Part shown: one piece after another, positions 23,723 through 30,928 of the stretch
Layout of the letters: every line of letters begins with the position of its first letter
Position numbering within the stretch: the first letter of the stretch is position 1
DNA from: Bordetella parapertussis
GTDB taxonomy: Bacteria > Pseudomonadota > Gammaproteobacteria > Burkholderiales > Burkholderiaceae_B
DNA: 33,528 nucleotides
Direction of reading: 5' to 3'
NCBI GenBank assembly: GCA_945874505.1
Contig: CAMCII010000002.1
Location: 1 to 33,528 of the forward strand
Notes under the pieces: model-generated
What the model saw: only the letters and a program-made list of their open reading frames with translations
What the model was told of the DNA's origin: nothing
Databases searched by the model: none
Program-made: the position numbers and the translations under genes

Positions 23723-24850
23723 ATGAGACAGTCTGTTGGTTTAGTGGGTTGGCGTGGGATGGTGGGCTCAGTGCTCATGCAGCGTATGCGCGACGAGGGT
23801 GATTTTGCCTTAATTGACCCAGTATTTTTTTCAACCAGTAACGCAGGTGGACGTGCGCCCGAGTGGGCTGGTTCTACAGCCTTACAGAACGCCTTTGACA
23901 TCGACGCTTTAAAAAAACTGCCAATTATCGTGACTGCACAAGGCGGCGACTACACCAGCGAGGTCTATCCCAAGCTGCGCGCAGCGGGCTGGACAGGTAT
24001 CTGGATTGATGCTGCAAGTACGCTGCGCATGAAAGATGATGCCATCATCGTGCTAGACCCTGTCAATCGCCCTGTGATTGATGCTGCACTTAAGCGTGGT
24101 ATCCGAAATTTTATTGGTGGTAATTGCACCGTTAGTTGCATGATGATGGGCTTGGCCGGTTTGTTCAAAGAAGGTTTGGTGCAGTGGATGACCAGCATGA
24201 CTTACCAAGCTGCCTCTGGCGGAGGTGCGCAGCACATGCGCGAGCTGCTGACTCAGTTTGGTTTGCTCAATGCCGCAGTCAAGCCTCAGCTTGATGACCC
24301 AGCTTCGGCGATTCTTGACATTGACCGATCTGTACTGGCTTTGCAGCAAAGCGGCCAGTTACCCACTGAGCACTTTGGGATTCCTTTAGCAGGTAACCTG
24401 ATCCCTTGGATTGATAAAGATCTGGGTAACGGGATGTCGCGCGAAGAGTGGAAAGGCGAGGCTGAAACGAACAAGATTTTAGGTCGTGGCGAAGGCTTTG
24501 GTTCAACCCCGATTCCGATTGATGGTTTGTGCGTGCGCATTGGCGCGATGCGCTGCCATAGCCAGGCGCTCACGATTAAGCTCACTCAAGATGTGCCGAT
24601 TGACGAGATTACCGATATTGTCAAAAACGGTACGGCCTGGGCTAAGGTCGTGGCCAACACGAAAGACGCTACCCTAGAAGCATTGTCACCCGTGGCTGTC
24701 ACGGGTACGCTTGATATTCCCGTTGGACGTATGCGCAAGCTATCAATGGGCCCTGAGTATTTGGGTGCCTTTACAGTTGGTGATCAACTGTTGTGGGGTG
24801 CAGCCGAACCGTTGCGCAGAATGTTGCGTATTTCGTTGGGCGAACTTTAA
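23723..24850 (+). CDS. asd: Aspartate-semialdehyde dehydrogenase
   Basis: A 375-aa NADPH-dependent enzyme reducing beta-aspartyl phosphate to aspartate semialdehyde, the branch point for lysine, methionine, threonine and diaminopimelate. It belongs to the E. coli-like type, with [18 protein letters not shown] at the N-terminus, catalytic Cys135 in GGNCTVS and [16 protein letters not shown] near residue 272. It lies downstream of leuB on the same strand, as is common in Burkholderiales. The 184-bp gap before it may hold its own promoter, but I could not identify a convincing one. Confidence 0.97.
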   Translation: MRQSVGLVGWRGMVGSVLMQRMRDEGDFALIDPVFFSTSNAGGRAPEWAGSTALQNAFDIDALKKLPIIVTAQGGDYTSEVYPKLRAAGWTGIWIDAASTLRMKDDAIIVLDPVNRPVIDAALKRGIRNFIGGNCTVSCMMMGLAGLFKEGLVQWMTSMTYQAASGGGAQHMRELLTQFGLLNAAVKPQLDDPASAILDIDRSVLALQQSGQLPTEHFGIPLAGNLIPWIDKDLGNGMSREEWKGEAETNKILGRGEGFGSTPIPIDGLCVRIGAMRCHSQALTIKLTQDVPIDEITDIVKNGTAWAKVVANTKDATLEALSPVAVTGTLDIPVGRMRKLSMGPEYLGAFTVGDQLLWGAAEPLRRMLRISLGEL

Positions 24851-24867
24851 GTCAATGGAGTGTTGTG

Positions 24868-26760
24868 ATGCGCGATGAACTGAACGTTGCCTGCCGAAAG
24901 TCGCTGCAGTTTGGCGTAACGCTTGGCTTGACACTTGCCGTGTGTACACAAGCCTTTGCGTTAAAAGCCGGGCACGGTAGCGTGGATTCAATGCCTGGTG
25001 CACCTTTGAAGGTGTCGATTCCGTTACTCGAGGTTCTTGCCGCTGACGCTTCTTCCTTGCGGGTCAAGGTGGCGTCGGCCGATGCTTGGGCCAAATCTGG
25101 GTTGACTCCGCCCGTCAGTCTTGAGTCGATGACAGTATCAATTGAGGCGGGATTCGTAAAAGATTCACGCATGCTGGTGCTTCGTTCAAATCAACTCGCA
25201 GACAAACCGATTATTGATGTATTGCTTGAAGTGTCTTCTTCAAGCGGTTCGACACAAATTCAATCTAGCTTTCTTGTCCTGACGCGTGCCAACGCAGGCG
25301 CGTCGGCTGGGACAGTGCTCGTGAAAGTCGGTGATACGCTCTCTGGAATTGCGCTCGCGAATCCGGTCGCCGGAGCAGATTTGTATCAGATGCTTTGGGC
25401 GCTGTATCAAGCCAACCCACAAGCTTTTTTCTCGCAGAACATGAACATGCTCAAGGCGGGCGTGACGCTTAAATTGCCCGATGCCCAAACTGTTCGCGCC
25501 ATCGATCCAAAACTGGCGCGCGATAGGTATCAAACGCACTTGGATGCGTTTAAAGCTCTTCGTGGTACCGCAACTGCCGCGACTGTAACGTCTCGTGCCA
25601 CGACGCCGGTTGTGCCGCAGCCCAGTGTGGCGCAATCTAGCGGCGTGTCTGCTGCCAGAGCAGCTCCGACCCCAACGGCAAGTGACCGCGTGTTGTTGAC
25701 GTCCTCGAGCACGCCAGACCAACGAGAGGATGCTCGCGTGTCTGCCGCCAAAGAGATCGCTGAGATTCAATCTCGTGTCGATAGTCTGCAAGACAACGTC
25801 AAGAAACTGAAAGACGCGTTGAGTCAAGCATCAAGTGGGTCCGCTGCTAGCTCGGCGAATACAACTGGGTCGGCTCGCGCAGTGGGTACACCTGGCGTTT
25901 CCGGTACGACTGGTGCGACGGGCACCGCAGGCGTTGCAGGCAGCTCGGGTGCAGCAGGTACTACAGGTACGGCAGCTAGGGCAGGTACTACAGGCAATGC
26001 AGGCACGACAGGTGCAGCAGGTACAGCAGGTACAACAGGTACAACAGGTACAACAGGTACAACGGGTACAGCAGGTAGGGCAGGTGCTACCGGCAATGCA
26101 GGCACGACAGGTGCAGCAGGTACAGCAGTTACTACAGGCGCAGCGGCGACAGCAGGCACTACAGGTACAGCAGGCACTACAGGTACAGTTGGTACAACAG
26201 GTACAGCTGGTACAACAGGTACTGCAGGTACAACAGGTACTGCAGGTCCGTCAGGTACAGCAGGTAGGGCAGGTGCTACAGGCAATGCAGACACGACAGG
26301 TGCAGCAGGCACCACAGGCGCGGCGGCGACACCAGGCACTACAGGTACAGCCGGAAATGCAGGTACGACAGGTACTGCGGCAGGTACGACAGGTACTGCG
26401 GCTGCATCTGGTGCAAGTACGACTGCAGCGGGCACGACGTCCGCGAACGGAGCGCCGGCGAACGCTGTGACCGGAGCCCTTAGCCAATTTTGGTCAAGCT
26501 TTACCTCAAGCACTCTTGGGATGCTGACGGCCGTCTTGGCGCTTGGTGGTTTACTTGCGGCGTGGCTGTTGCGCCGGTCGGGAGCGCGACGTGAAGTCGA
26601 CGAGGTTGAGGGCGACGAGGTGTCTGAGCCGCTCAATCCGTTAATGCGAACTGCACTTGATCAAAAACTCCAAGGGATTGATCTCAATCTTGATCAAACA
26701 AAGGCGACTGATAAAAAAGAGCCGTCTATCACGCAGCCTAACGTAAGCCCAAAGGCTTGA
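24868..26760 (+). CDS. FimV/HubP-type polar protein with a collagen-like region
   Basis: A 630-aa protein. Order: signal peptide (residues 1-30, ending near AFA); FimV-type N-terminal domain; LysM-like peptidoglycan-binding segment (about 149-205, [17 protein letters not shown]); coiled coil (about 295-321); Gly-X-Y repeats rich in Thr and Ala (about 340-528); one membrane helix (about 548-570); and a short acidic cytoplasmic tail. FimV/HubP proteins organise the cell pole and support type IV pili. The usual large cytoplasmic TPR part is absent; only a short segment with [13 protein letters not shown] remains. The ATG has GGAG seven bases upstream. It lies 17 bp after asd and 25 bp before truA, the normal position for this gene. 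Confidence 0.85.
   Translation: MRDELNVACRKSLQFGVTLGLTLAVCTQAFALKAGHGSVDSMPGAPLKVSIPLLEVLAADASSLRVKVASADAWAKSGLTPPVSLESMTVSIEAGFVKDSRMLVLRSNQLADKPIIDVLLEVSSSSGSTQIQSSFLVLTRANAGASAGTVLVKVGDTLSGIALANPVAGADLYQMLWALYQANPQAFFSQNMNMLKAGVTLKLPDAQTVRAIDPKLARDRYQTHLDAFKALRGTATAATVTSRATTPVVPQPSVAQSSGVSAARAAPTPTASDRVLLTSSSTPDQREDARVSAAKEIAEIQSRVDSLQDNVKKLKDALSQASSGSAASSANTTGSARAVGTPGVSGTTGATGTAGVAGSSGAAGTTGTAARAGTTGNAGTTGAAGTAGTTGTTGTTGTTGTAGRAGATGNAGTTGAAGTAVTTGAAATAGTTGTAGTTGTVGTTGTAGTTGTAGTTGTAGPSGTAGRAGATGNADTTGAAGTTGAAATPGTTGTAGNAGTTGTAAGTTGTAAASGASTTAAGTTSANGAPANAVTGALSQFWSSFTSSTLGMLTAVLALGGLLAAWLLRRSGARREVDEVEGDEVSEPLNPLMRTALDQKLQGIDLNLDQTKATDKKEPSITQPNVSPKA
25885..26450 (+). repeat. 9-bp repeat array encoding collagen-like Gly-X-Y
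   Basis: The array is built of GGTACAACA/GGTACAGCA-type nonamers, giving Gly-Thr-Thr and Gly-Thr-Ala triplets with few interruptions over about 190 residues. A longer block starting with Arg-Ala-Gly and containing Gly-Asn-Ala recurs at about 25978, 26077 and 26266, at spacings of 99 and 189 bp (both multiples of 9), showing that blocks have been duplicated. The other strand is also open across the array, but that is a by-product of the repeat. Confidence 0.93.
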
Positions 26761-26785
26761 GCTCAGTTTATTATTGTCTGCTTCA

Positions 26786-27583
26786 ATGCCACGCTTAGCG
26801 CTTGGTATCTCGTATGATGGGCGCCCGTGGCAAGGTTGGCAAAAACAACCGAACGGGCAAACTGTCCAAGATGCACTAGAGCGTGCCTTGGCTGCGTTTG
26901 CCACTGTTCCGGTACAGACGACCTGCGCGGGGCGCACTGATACTGCAGTCCATGCGTTAGAACAGGTGGTGCATTTTGATTGCGAAATCAAGCGCCCAGA
27001 AGAATCGTGGGTGAGAGGCGTGAATGCGCATCTTCCTGAGTCAATTTCAGTGCAATGGGCGCAGTCTGTCGGTGATGATTTTCATGCAAGATTTTCAGCC
27101 ACTGCGCGCGCCTATACCTATGTGCTGTTAAATAGCCGAGTGCGCCAGCCTCTGTGGGCTGGCAGAGCGGGCTGGGTATTTCAACCACTCGATGTGTTGG
27201 CAATGACTCAAGCTGCGCAGTGTTTGTTGGGTGAGCACGACTTCAGCAGCTTTCGCTCATCGCAGTGTCAAGCCAAGTCACCCGTGCGTACGATTTCTGA
27301 GCTTAATGTTGTGCAAAAAGATTGCCTAATTTTTGTGTCATTGCGCGGCAATGCTTTTTTGCATCATATGGTGCGCAATATTGTCGGTGCTTTAGTGCAA
27401 ATTGGTCAGGGTAGAGAGCCAGTCAAGTATATGGCTGACTTGGTGGTACTGAAAGACCGAACCAAAGGTGCGCCAACGTTTTCTCCTGATGGTTTATATC
27501 TAACCGAGGTGTCATATCCTCAGGGCTCGCTGTTACAGCGACAGGGCTTAAGCTTTGGTTTACGAGATCTCGGCCTAGGATGA
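26786..27583 (+). CDS. truA: tRNA pseudouridine(38-40) synthase TruA
   Basis: A 265-aa enzyme that forms pseudouridine at positions 38-40 of the tRNA anticodon arm. The catalytic Asp52 is in [11 protein letters not shown]. Other conserved blocks are [10 protein letters not shown] at the N-terminus, [16 protein letters not shown], and [20 protein letters not shown]. The ATG at 26786 is preferred over a TTG 12 nt upstream. It follows the FimV-type gene by 25 bp. Its 3' end and stop region are imperfectly repeated in the gap before trpF. Confidence 0.96.
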   Translation: MPRLALGISYDGRPWQGWQKQPNGQTVQDALERALAAFATVPVQTTCAGRTDTAVHALEQVVHFDCEIKRPEESWVRGVNAHLPESISVQWAQSVGDDFHARFSATARAYTYVLLNSRVRQPLWAGRAGWVFQPLDVLAMTQAAQCLLGEHDFSSFRSSQCQAKSPVRTISELNVVQKDCLIFVSLRGNAFLHHMVRNIVGALVQIGQGREPVKYMADLVVLKDRTKGAPTFSPDGLYLTEVSYPQGSLLQRQGLSFGLRDLGLG

Positions 27584-27667
27584 GATCCAGCGCTTTCTCA
27601 ATAGCATAAGCTTTGGTGGGTTTTTAAGATCTCGGTCTAGAATGGGAACCTGCGCTTTCTCGATCTC
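27549..27667 (+). repeat. About 60-bp imperfect duplication of the truA 3' end
   Basis: TAAGCTTTGG occurs at 27549 and 27607. AGATCTCGG(C/T)CTAG occurs at 27565 and 27627. GCGCTTTCTC occurs at 27590 and 27652. The shift is 58 bp at the left end and 62 bp elsewhere, so the copies differ by a small indel. The first copy contains the last truA codons and stop; the second is non-coding and ends just before the trpF ATG. Confidence 0.85.
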
Positions 27668-27675
27668 TCTTTGTC

Positions 27676-28347
27676 ATGACAAAAAATCTTTCTGCTGTAC
27701 GTACTCGTATCAAAATCTGCGGTTTGACGCGCGCTCAAGATGTGCGTGCTTGCGCCCAACTTGGCGCTGACGCCTTGGGCTTTGTTTTTTATCCGCCAAG
27801 CAAGCGCTTTGTGAGTGCAGTGCACGCTGCAGAACTGTGTACAGACTTGCCTGCGTTTATCAGTACAGTCGCGCTGTTTGTGAATCCAGATCTGCAGACG
27901 GTTAAAGAGGTCATTCATACCCTGCGGCCAAGCTTGTTGCAGTTTCACGGCGACGAAGATCCGGATTTTTGTGCTTCCTTTTGCGTGCCCTATCTGAAGG
28001 CCTTTAGGGTCGGTGGGCCTAGCTTAGACACTGCAGCGAATGTGTTAAATACGTGTCAGGGTTTTTCGCACGCTGCTGGCTGGTTGTTTGATAGCTACAC
28101 GCCTGCCTTTGGCGGAAGTGGGCAAGGCTTTGACCACACCTTGTTATCAGCGGTCTCGAGTGCCCAAGGTGCTGCACGACCCATGATTTTGTCTGGTGGT
28201 TTGAACGCCCAAAACGCTCGTGTCGCCGTGCAAGGCTTGAGGCCTTGGGCCGTTGATGTCAGCAGCAGTGTTGAAGAGAGCCCCGGCGTGAAGTCTGCTC
28301 AAAAGATTGATGAGTTCGTTCAAGCAATTCACCAAGCAAGCGTCTAG
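27676..28347 (+). CDS. trpF: Phosphoribosylanthranilate isomerase
   Basis: A 223-aa (beta/alpha)8-barrel enzyme of tryptophan synthesis, isomerising phosphoribosylanthranilate to CdRP. The general base Cys15 is in RIKICGLT and the general acid Asp139 in LFDSY; GSGQGFDH and MILSGGLNAQN form the phosphate-binding region. Length is normal. It follows truA, as in many Burkholderiales, but trpB and trpA, which usually come next, are not in the window. A tRNA gene follows instead, and its promoter -35 lies just after the trpF stop. Confidence 0.95.
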   Translation: MTKNLSAVRTRIKICGLTRAQDVRACAQLGADALGFVFYPPSKRFVSAVHAAELCTDLPAFISTVALFVNPDLQTVKEVIHTLRPSLLQFHGDEDPDFCASFCVPYLKAFRVGGPSLDTAANVLNTCQGFSHAAGWLFDSYTPAFGGSGQGFDHTLLSAVSSAQGAARPMILSGGLNAQNARVAVQGLRPWAVDVSSSVEESPGVKSAQKIDEFVQAIHQASV

Positions 28348-28355
28348 CGATGGCT

Positions 28356-28385
28356 TTGACAGCAGGTATCTAAAACCGATACAAT
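28356..28385 (+). promoter_or_regulatory. Near-consensus sigma-70 promoter for tRNA-Val
   Basis: TTGACA at 28356-28361 and TACAAT at 28380-28385 are separated by 18 bp. Transcription would start a few bases before the tRNA 5' end at 28398. This is the clearest promoter in the window and fits a stable RNA gene. Confidence 0.85.
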
Positions 28386-28397
28386 AGCGGTCTTTAC

Positions 28398-28474
28398 AGG
28401 CGGTTAGCTCAGCTGGTTAGAGCGCCACGTTGACATCGTGGAGGTCGTTGGTTCGATTCCAATACCGCCTACCA
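28398..28474 (+). tRNA. tRNA-Val (anticodon GAC)
   Basis: A full cloverleaf is visible. The acceptor stem AGGCGGT pairs perfectly with ACCGCCT. The D arm is AGCTCAGCTGGTTAGAGC-like. The anticodon stem CCACG/CGTGG encloses loop TTGACAT with anticodon GAC. The T arm GTTGG/CCAAT encloses TTCGATT. The discriminator is A and CCA is encoded. It reads the Val codon GUC (and GUU by wobble). Confidence 0.97.
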
Positions 28475-28754
28475 AGTATCGGGCTCGACCGCATCAATGG
28501 GGAAAAGCAGTACTTGGCTCTACCCCATTAACTGAACTGCACCCCAAAAGTTGGATACCAAGCCAACATTTGGAGTTTTTGTCCGTCTAAACACTCGATG
28601 ACGCTCATTGGTCCAAAATTGCTCACAATTGCTCTTGCTTAGGGTTGTTCGCCTGTACAAGCGGTTATCTAGCCGTCAAGCTGATAAAGGTAAAAACTCA
28701 GGCAAATATTTACCCAACCGGTGTCAGACTTAGTCTCAACAGTGCGTAAATCGT
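28475..28754. other. Non-coding region after the tRNA
   Basis: No gene is supported here. It contains an inverted repeat, AATGGGG (28496-28502) with CCCCATT (28523-28529), which could be a weak tRNA terminator. The IS-end relic lies next to it. Reading on from the relic gives only broken frames. Composition looks more AT-rich than the genes to the left. Confidence 0.6.
28533..28555. mobile_element. IS3-family terminal inverted repeat relic
   Basis: The sequence TGAACTGCACCCCAAAAG followed by TTGGA strongly resembles the terminal inverted repeats of IS3-family (IS150-like) elements. The following bases, with TTTGGAGTTTTT before a GTC, look like the leader of a degraded orfA, but no transposase reading frame survives. 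No second end is found nearby. It is read as the remaining end of an element mostly lost; the call rests on memory of the repeat pattern. Confidence 0.5.
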
Positions 28755-28925
28755 TTGAAAAATCCTTTGAACAACGCATACAGCTTGTTGCCTTGGCTGT
28801 GGTTAGGGCTTGCACTTCTTTTTCTGGCTGTTCTATTTGGGATGAGGCTCTTGACTGCTAGAGAGATTCAGGAGTTTCGAAAACAAGTTTGCTCGCTAAC
28901 ATCCGATCTTTTGTGTAATCGTTGA
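28755..28925 (+). CDS. Possible 56-aa single-pass membrane protein
   Basis: A TTG at 28755 opens a 56-codon frame to TGA at 28923-28925. It encodes a short polar N-terminus (MKNPLNNAYS), a strong hydrophobic helix (about residues 11-32, Leu/Trp/Ala-rich) and a polar tail with Arg, Lys and two Cys. Helix length and the basic residue after it look protein-like. No clear Shine-Dalgarno precedes the TTG, and a second in-frame TTG comes four codons later. It ends 39 bp before the formyltransferase ATG. I do not recognise it. Confidence 0.35.
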   Translation: MKNPLNNAYSLLPWLWLGLALLFLAVLFGMRLLTAREIQEFRKQVCSLTSDLLCNR

Positions 28926-28964
28926 AACCACCAGAACCATGAAATTGACGCTAGGAAATCCAAG

Positions 28965-29894
28965 ATGAGAGTTTTGTTTTGTACTAAAAGGGATGTGTTT
29001 GGTGCATCTATTTTGAATTGGATTCTGCCGCGACTCGGTGAACATCAGGTCAAGGTATTGTTGTCAGACAAAACCCGAACCGAAGAAAACTCGGTGCGAG
29101 CTCTGGTTGAAGAGAAGTTTCTTGAGCGCGACTTGCCTCTGCGGGCTTTATTTCCTTTGATTGATCAGCAAGCTGCTGCAGGAAGACTGGCGACCTTTGA
29201 GGGCTGCCGGCAACGCTATCAGGTTGAGATCGATACCATTACTCGGATCAATGACTCAGAGACTGAAGCAATGATTCGCGACTGGGCACCTGACATCATT
29301 GTGTCGGCGCGTTTTAGTCTCATTTTCAAGGCAAATATTGAATGTATTCCGCCATTAGGAATTTTTAATGTGCACCCTGGTGCTTTACCTGGGTATGCTG
29401 GGCTTTACGCGCCGCTTCGAGGTGTGCTTAACGAAGATAAACAATTGGGTTGTACGCTTCACCAAGTTGACGAAGGGATTGATACCGGAGCGATTTATTC
29501 GGTGTCTTACTTGCCGTTCATGCTTGAGCGATCGATATTTGGGCACATCGCACAATTATACGAATTAGGTCTCACGAGCTTTTTAGAGTTACTGAGTGAT
29601 CTAGAGCGTGGCAAACAACCCGTGCTGAAGGCGCAAGACACAGCGCTCTTTAGATACTTTAAATTGCCAGACGAAGCTGCCTTCGCAAAATTAAACGCGT
29701 TGGGAGTCGATCTCGTGGCCTTTGACCGATACAGCGATTTTATTAAACTATTTGTACCAGCCGAGTTGTCGCATCGATTGTCTGAAGTGCTTGCGGCTCA
29801 AGCACTTGAACAGGTCACGCAACAGGTGAGTATTGTTGGGATCGATGAAATGGTATCAGTGTTCAGTGAACAATTAGCGCGCAGTGTCCGTTAG
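28965..29894 (+). CDS. Formyltransferase-family protein, substrate unknown
   Basis: A 309-aa protein with the formyltransferase domain of methionyl-tRNA formyltransferase, GART and sugar-nucleotide N-formyltransferases. The catalytic Asn and His are in FNVHPGALPGYAGLY (about residues 127-141), and the catalytic Asp is in VDEGIDTGAIYS. The N-terminal half has the Rossmann-like DIIVSARFSLIF lead-in. It lacks a clear C-terminal tRNA-binding domain, and no sugar-nucleotide or fmt/def gene is nearby, so the substrate is unknown. It is alone on its strand and converges with the binding-protein gene, separated by one base, with no terminator between. Confidence 0.8.
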   Translation: MRVLFCTKRDVFGASILNWILPRLGEHQVKVLLSDKTRTEENSVRALVEEKFLERDLPLRALFPLIDQQAAAGRLATFEGCRQRYQVEIDTITRINDSETEAMIRDWAPDIIVSARFSLIFKANIECIPPLGIFNVHPGALPGYAGLYAPLRGVLNEDKQLGCTLHQVDEGIDTGAIYSVSYLPFMLERSIFGHIAQLYELGLTSFLELLSDLERGKQPVLKAQDTALFRYFKLPDEAAFAKLNALGVDLVAFDRYSDFIKLFVPAELSHRLSEVLAAQALEQVTQQVSIVGIDEMVSVFSEQLARSVR

Positions 29895-29895
29895 C

Positions 29896-30912
29896 TTACT
29901 GTACAGTTTCGGCTATTTTGACAACCCGTAGCGGAGGATATTTCTGCAGTTCTTTGGCGATGCCCATATTGACAATCAAGGTAAAGCCGGGTGGTGCAAC
30001 CACAGGAATGTTTTGAGGATCGATTTTTTTGACCAAAATCATTTCAGCTTTTGAAGCCGTTAGTTGCCCGACTGTTGAGTAGCGATTGACCACACCAAAT
30101 AAAGCATCCGCTTCTCTTACGATCGCTTCTGAAACAGCCAAAACAGGTATCTTTTTTTTCACGGCTTCTTTGGTTATGACGTCTCGGTTAAGAAGTAAAA
30201 AAGTGTCTGGCGCAAAGTAAAGTAAATCGATTTTATTTTTTGCAAGTTCCTCGATTAAGCTGGGTAGGCTCGACGGATCTGCTCTGCCGGCAGCATTAAG
30301 AGGGACATTCACGGTTATCAGATCAAAATTAAAATCAAATTGTGCAAGTTCTAGTTCTTTTTGCACGATCATTGAATTATCTTCGGTTGAGTTAGAAATG
30401 TAACCCACTCGCTTGAAGGGCATATATAGTCGCGCGGTACTCAACTGGGTCGCAACGGGCACGATGTAGAGTGTTCCTGTGACGTTTCGACCCGGAGCGT
30501 TTAGGCTTTTGATAATCTTGGACCCAACCGGAGTCGACACAATCATAAATAGGGCGGGTATGTCAGTGACGTGCTTGGCTGGGTCAACGTTGTCGACAGT
30601 GCCAAGCATTTGTAAACTTACGCTGGTACCCCACGTCACTAAAAGATCGGGCTTGTTAGCTTTCACGTGTTTGACAAACTCAGGTATCCGTTTGATATCA
30701 GTCTTGGCATCTAGCACTTCGATTACGACTGGTATTTTGCGGGTTGCCCAATAGCTTTTGAATCCTTCACAGGCTTCTTCGCAACCCCGAAATACCACCA
30801 TCGTGATGCGAAAAGGTTTTACTTCAGCGGCGAGCGTGCGTGCACCCCAACAGGAAAGCAGGATGCTAAGACAGGCTAGCAGTGCAGCACGACTAAGTCT
30901 TGAGAAAGTCAT
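29896..30912 (-). CDS. ABC-type substrate-binding protein (ABC_sub_bind family), orphan
   Basis: A 338-aa periplasmic binding protein. A signal sequence covers about residues 1-28; LLSC at 18-21 is a possible lipobox, while TLAA just after could be an ordinary cleavage site. The mature part has the two-lobed pattern of the ABC_sub_bind (PF04392, TrpX-like) family: PDLLVTWGTSVSLQML, IPALFMIVSTPVGSKI, PGRNVTGTLY, KKIPVLAVSEAIV, and a near-C-terminal IVNMGIAKELQ. The ligand is unknown. No ABC permease or ATPase gene is adjacent; the gene upstream, 16 bp away, encodes a sensor-MFS protein. ATG 30912 is chosen over a TTG at 30954 that would overlap that gene and precede the signal sequence. Confidence 0.85.
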   Translation of the reverse strand: MTFSRLSRAALLACLSILLSCWGARTLAAEVKPFRITMVVFRGCEEACEGFKSYWATRKIPVVIEVLDAKTDIKRIPEFVKHVKANKPDLLVTWGTSVSLQMLGTVDNVDPAKHVTDIPALFMIVSTPVGSKIIKSLNAPGRNVTGTLYIVPVATQLSTARLYMPFKRVGYISNSTEDNSMIVQKELELAQFDFNFDLITVNVPLNAAGRADPSSLPSLIEELAKNKIDLLYFAPDTFLLLNRDVITKEAVKKKIPVLAVSEAIVREADALFGVVNRYSTVGQLTASKAEMILVKKIDPQNIPVVAPPGFTLIVNMGIAKELQKYPPLRVVKIAETVQ

Positions 30913-30928
30913 TTTGTACAAGAACCTA

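Noticed and set aside
25835-26470. Gln/Val-rich frame on the plus strand across the same array
   Set aside because: It is a shifted reading of the same repeats; the FimV-type frame has the signal peptide, LysM segment and membrane helix.
25824-26636. Long reverse-strand frame rich in Val-Pro-Ala
   Set aside because: It is the complement of the 9-bp repeat array in the FimV-type gene; the repeat keeps all frames free of stops, and there is no separate start context or family match.
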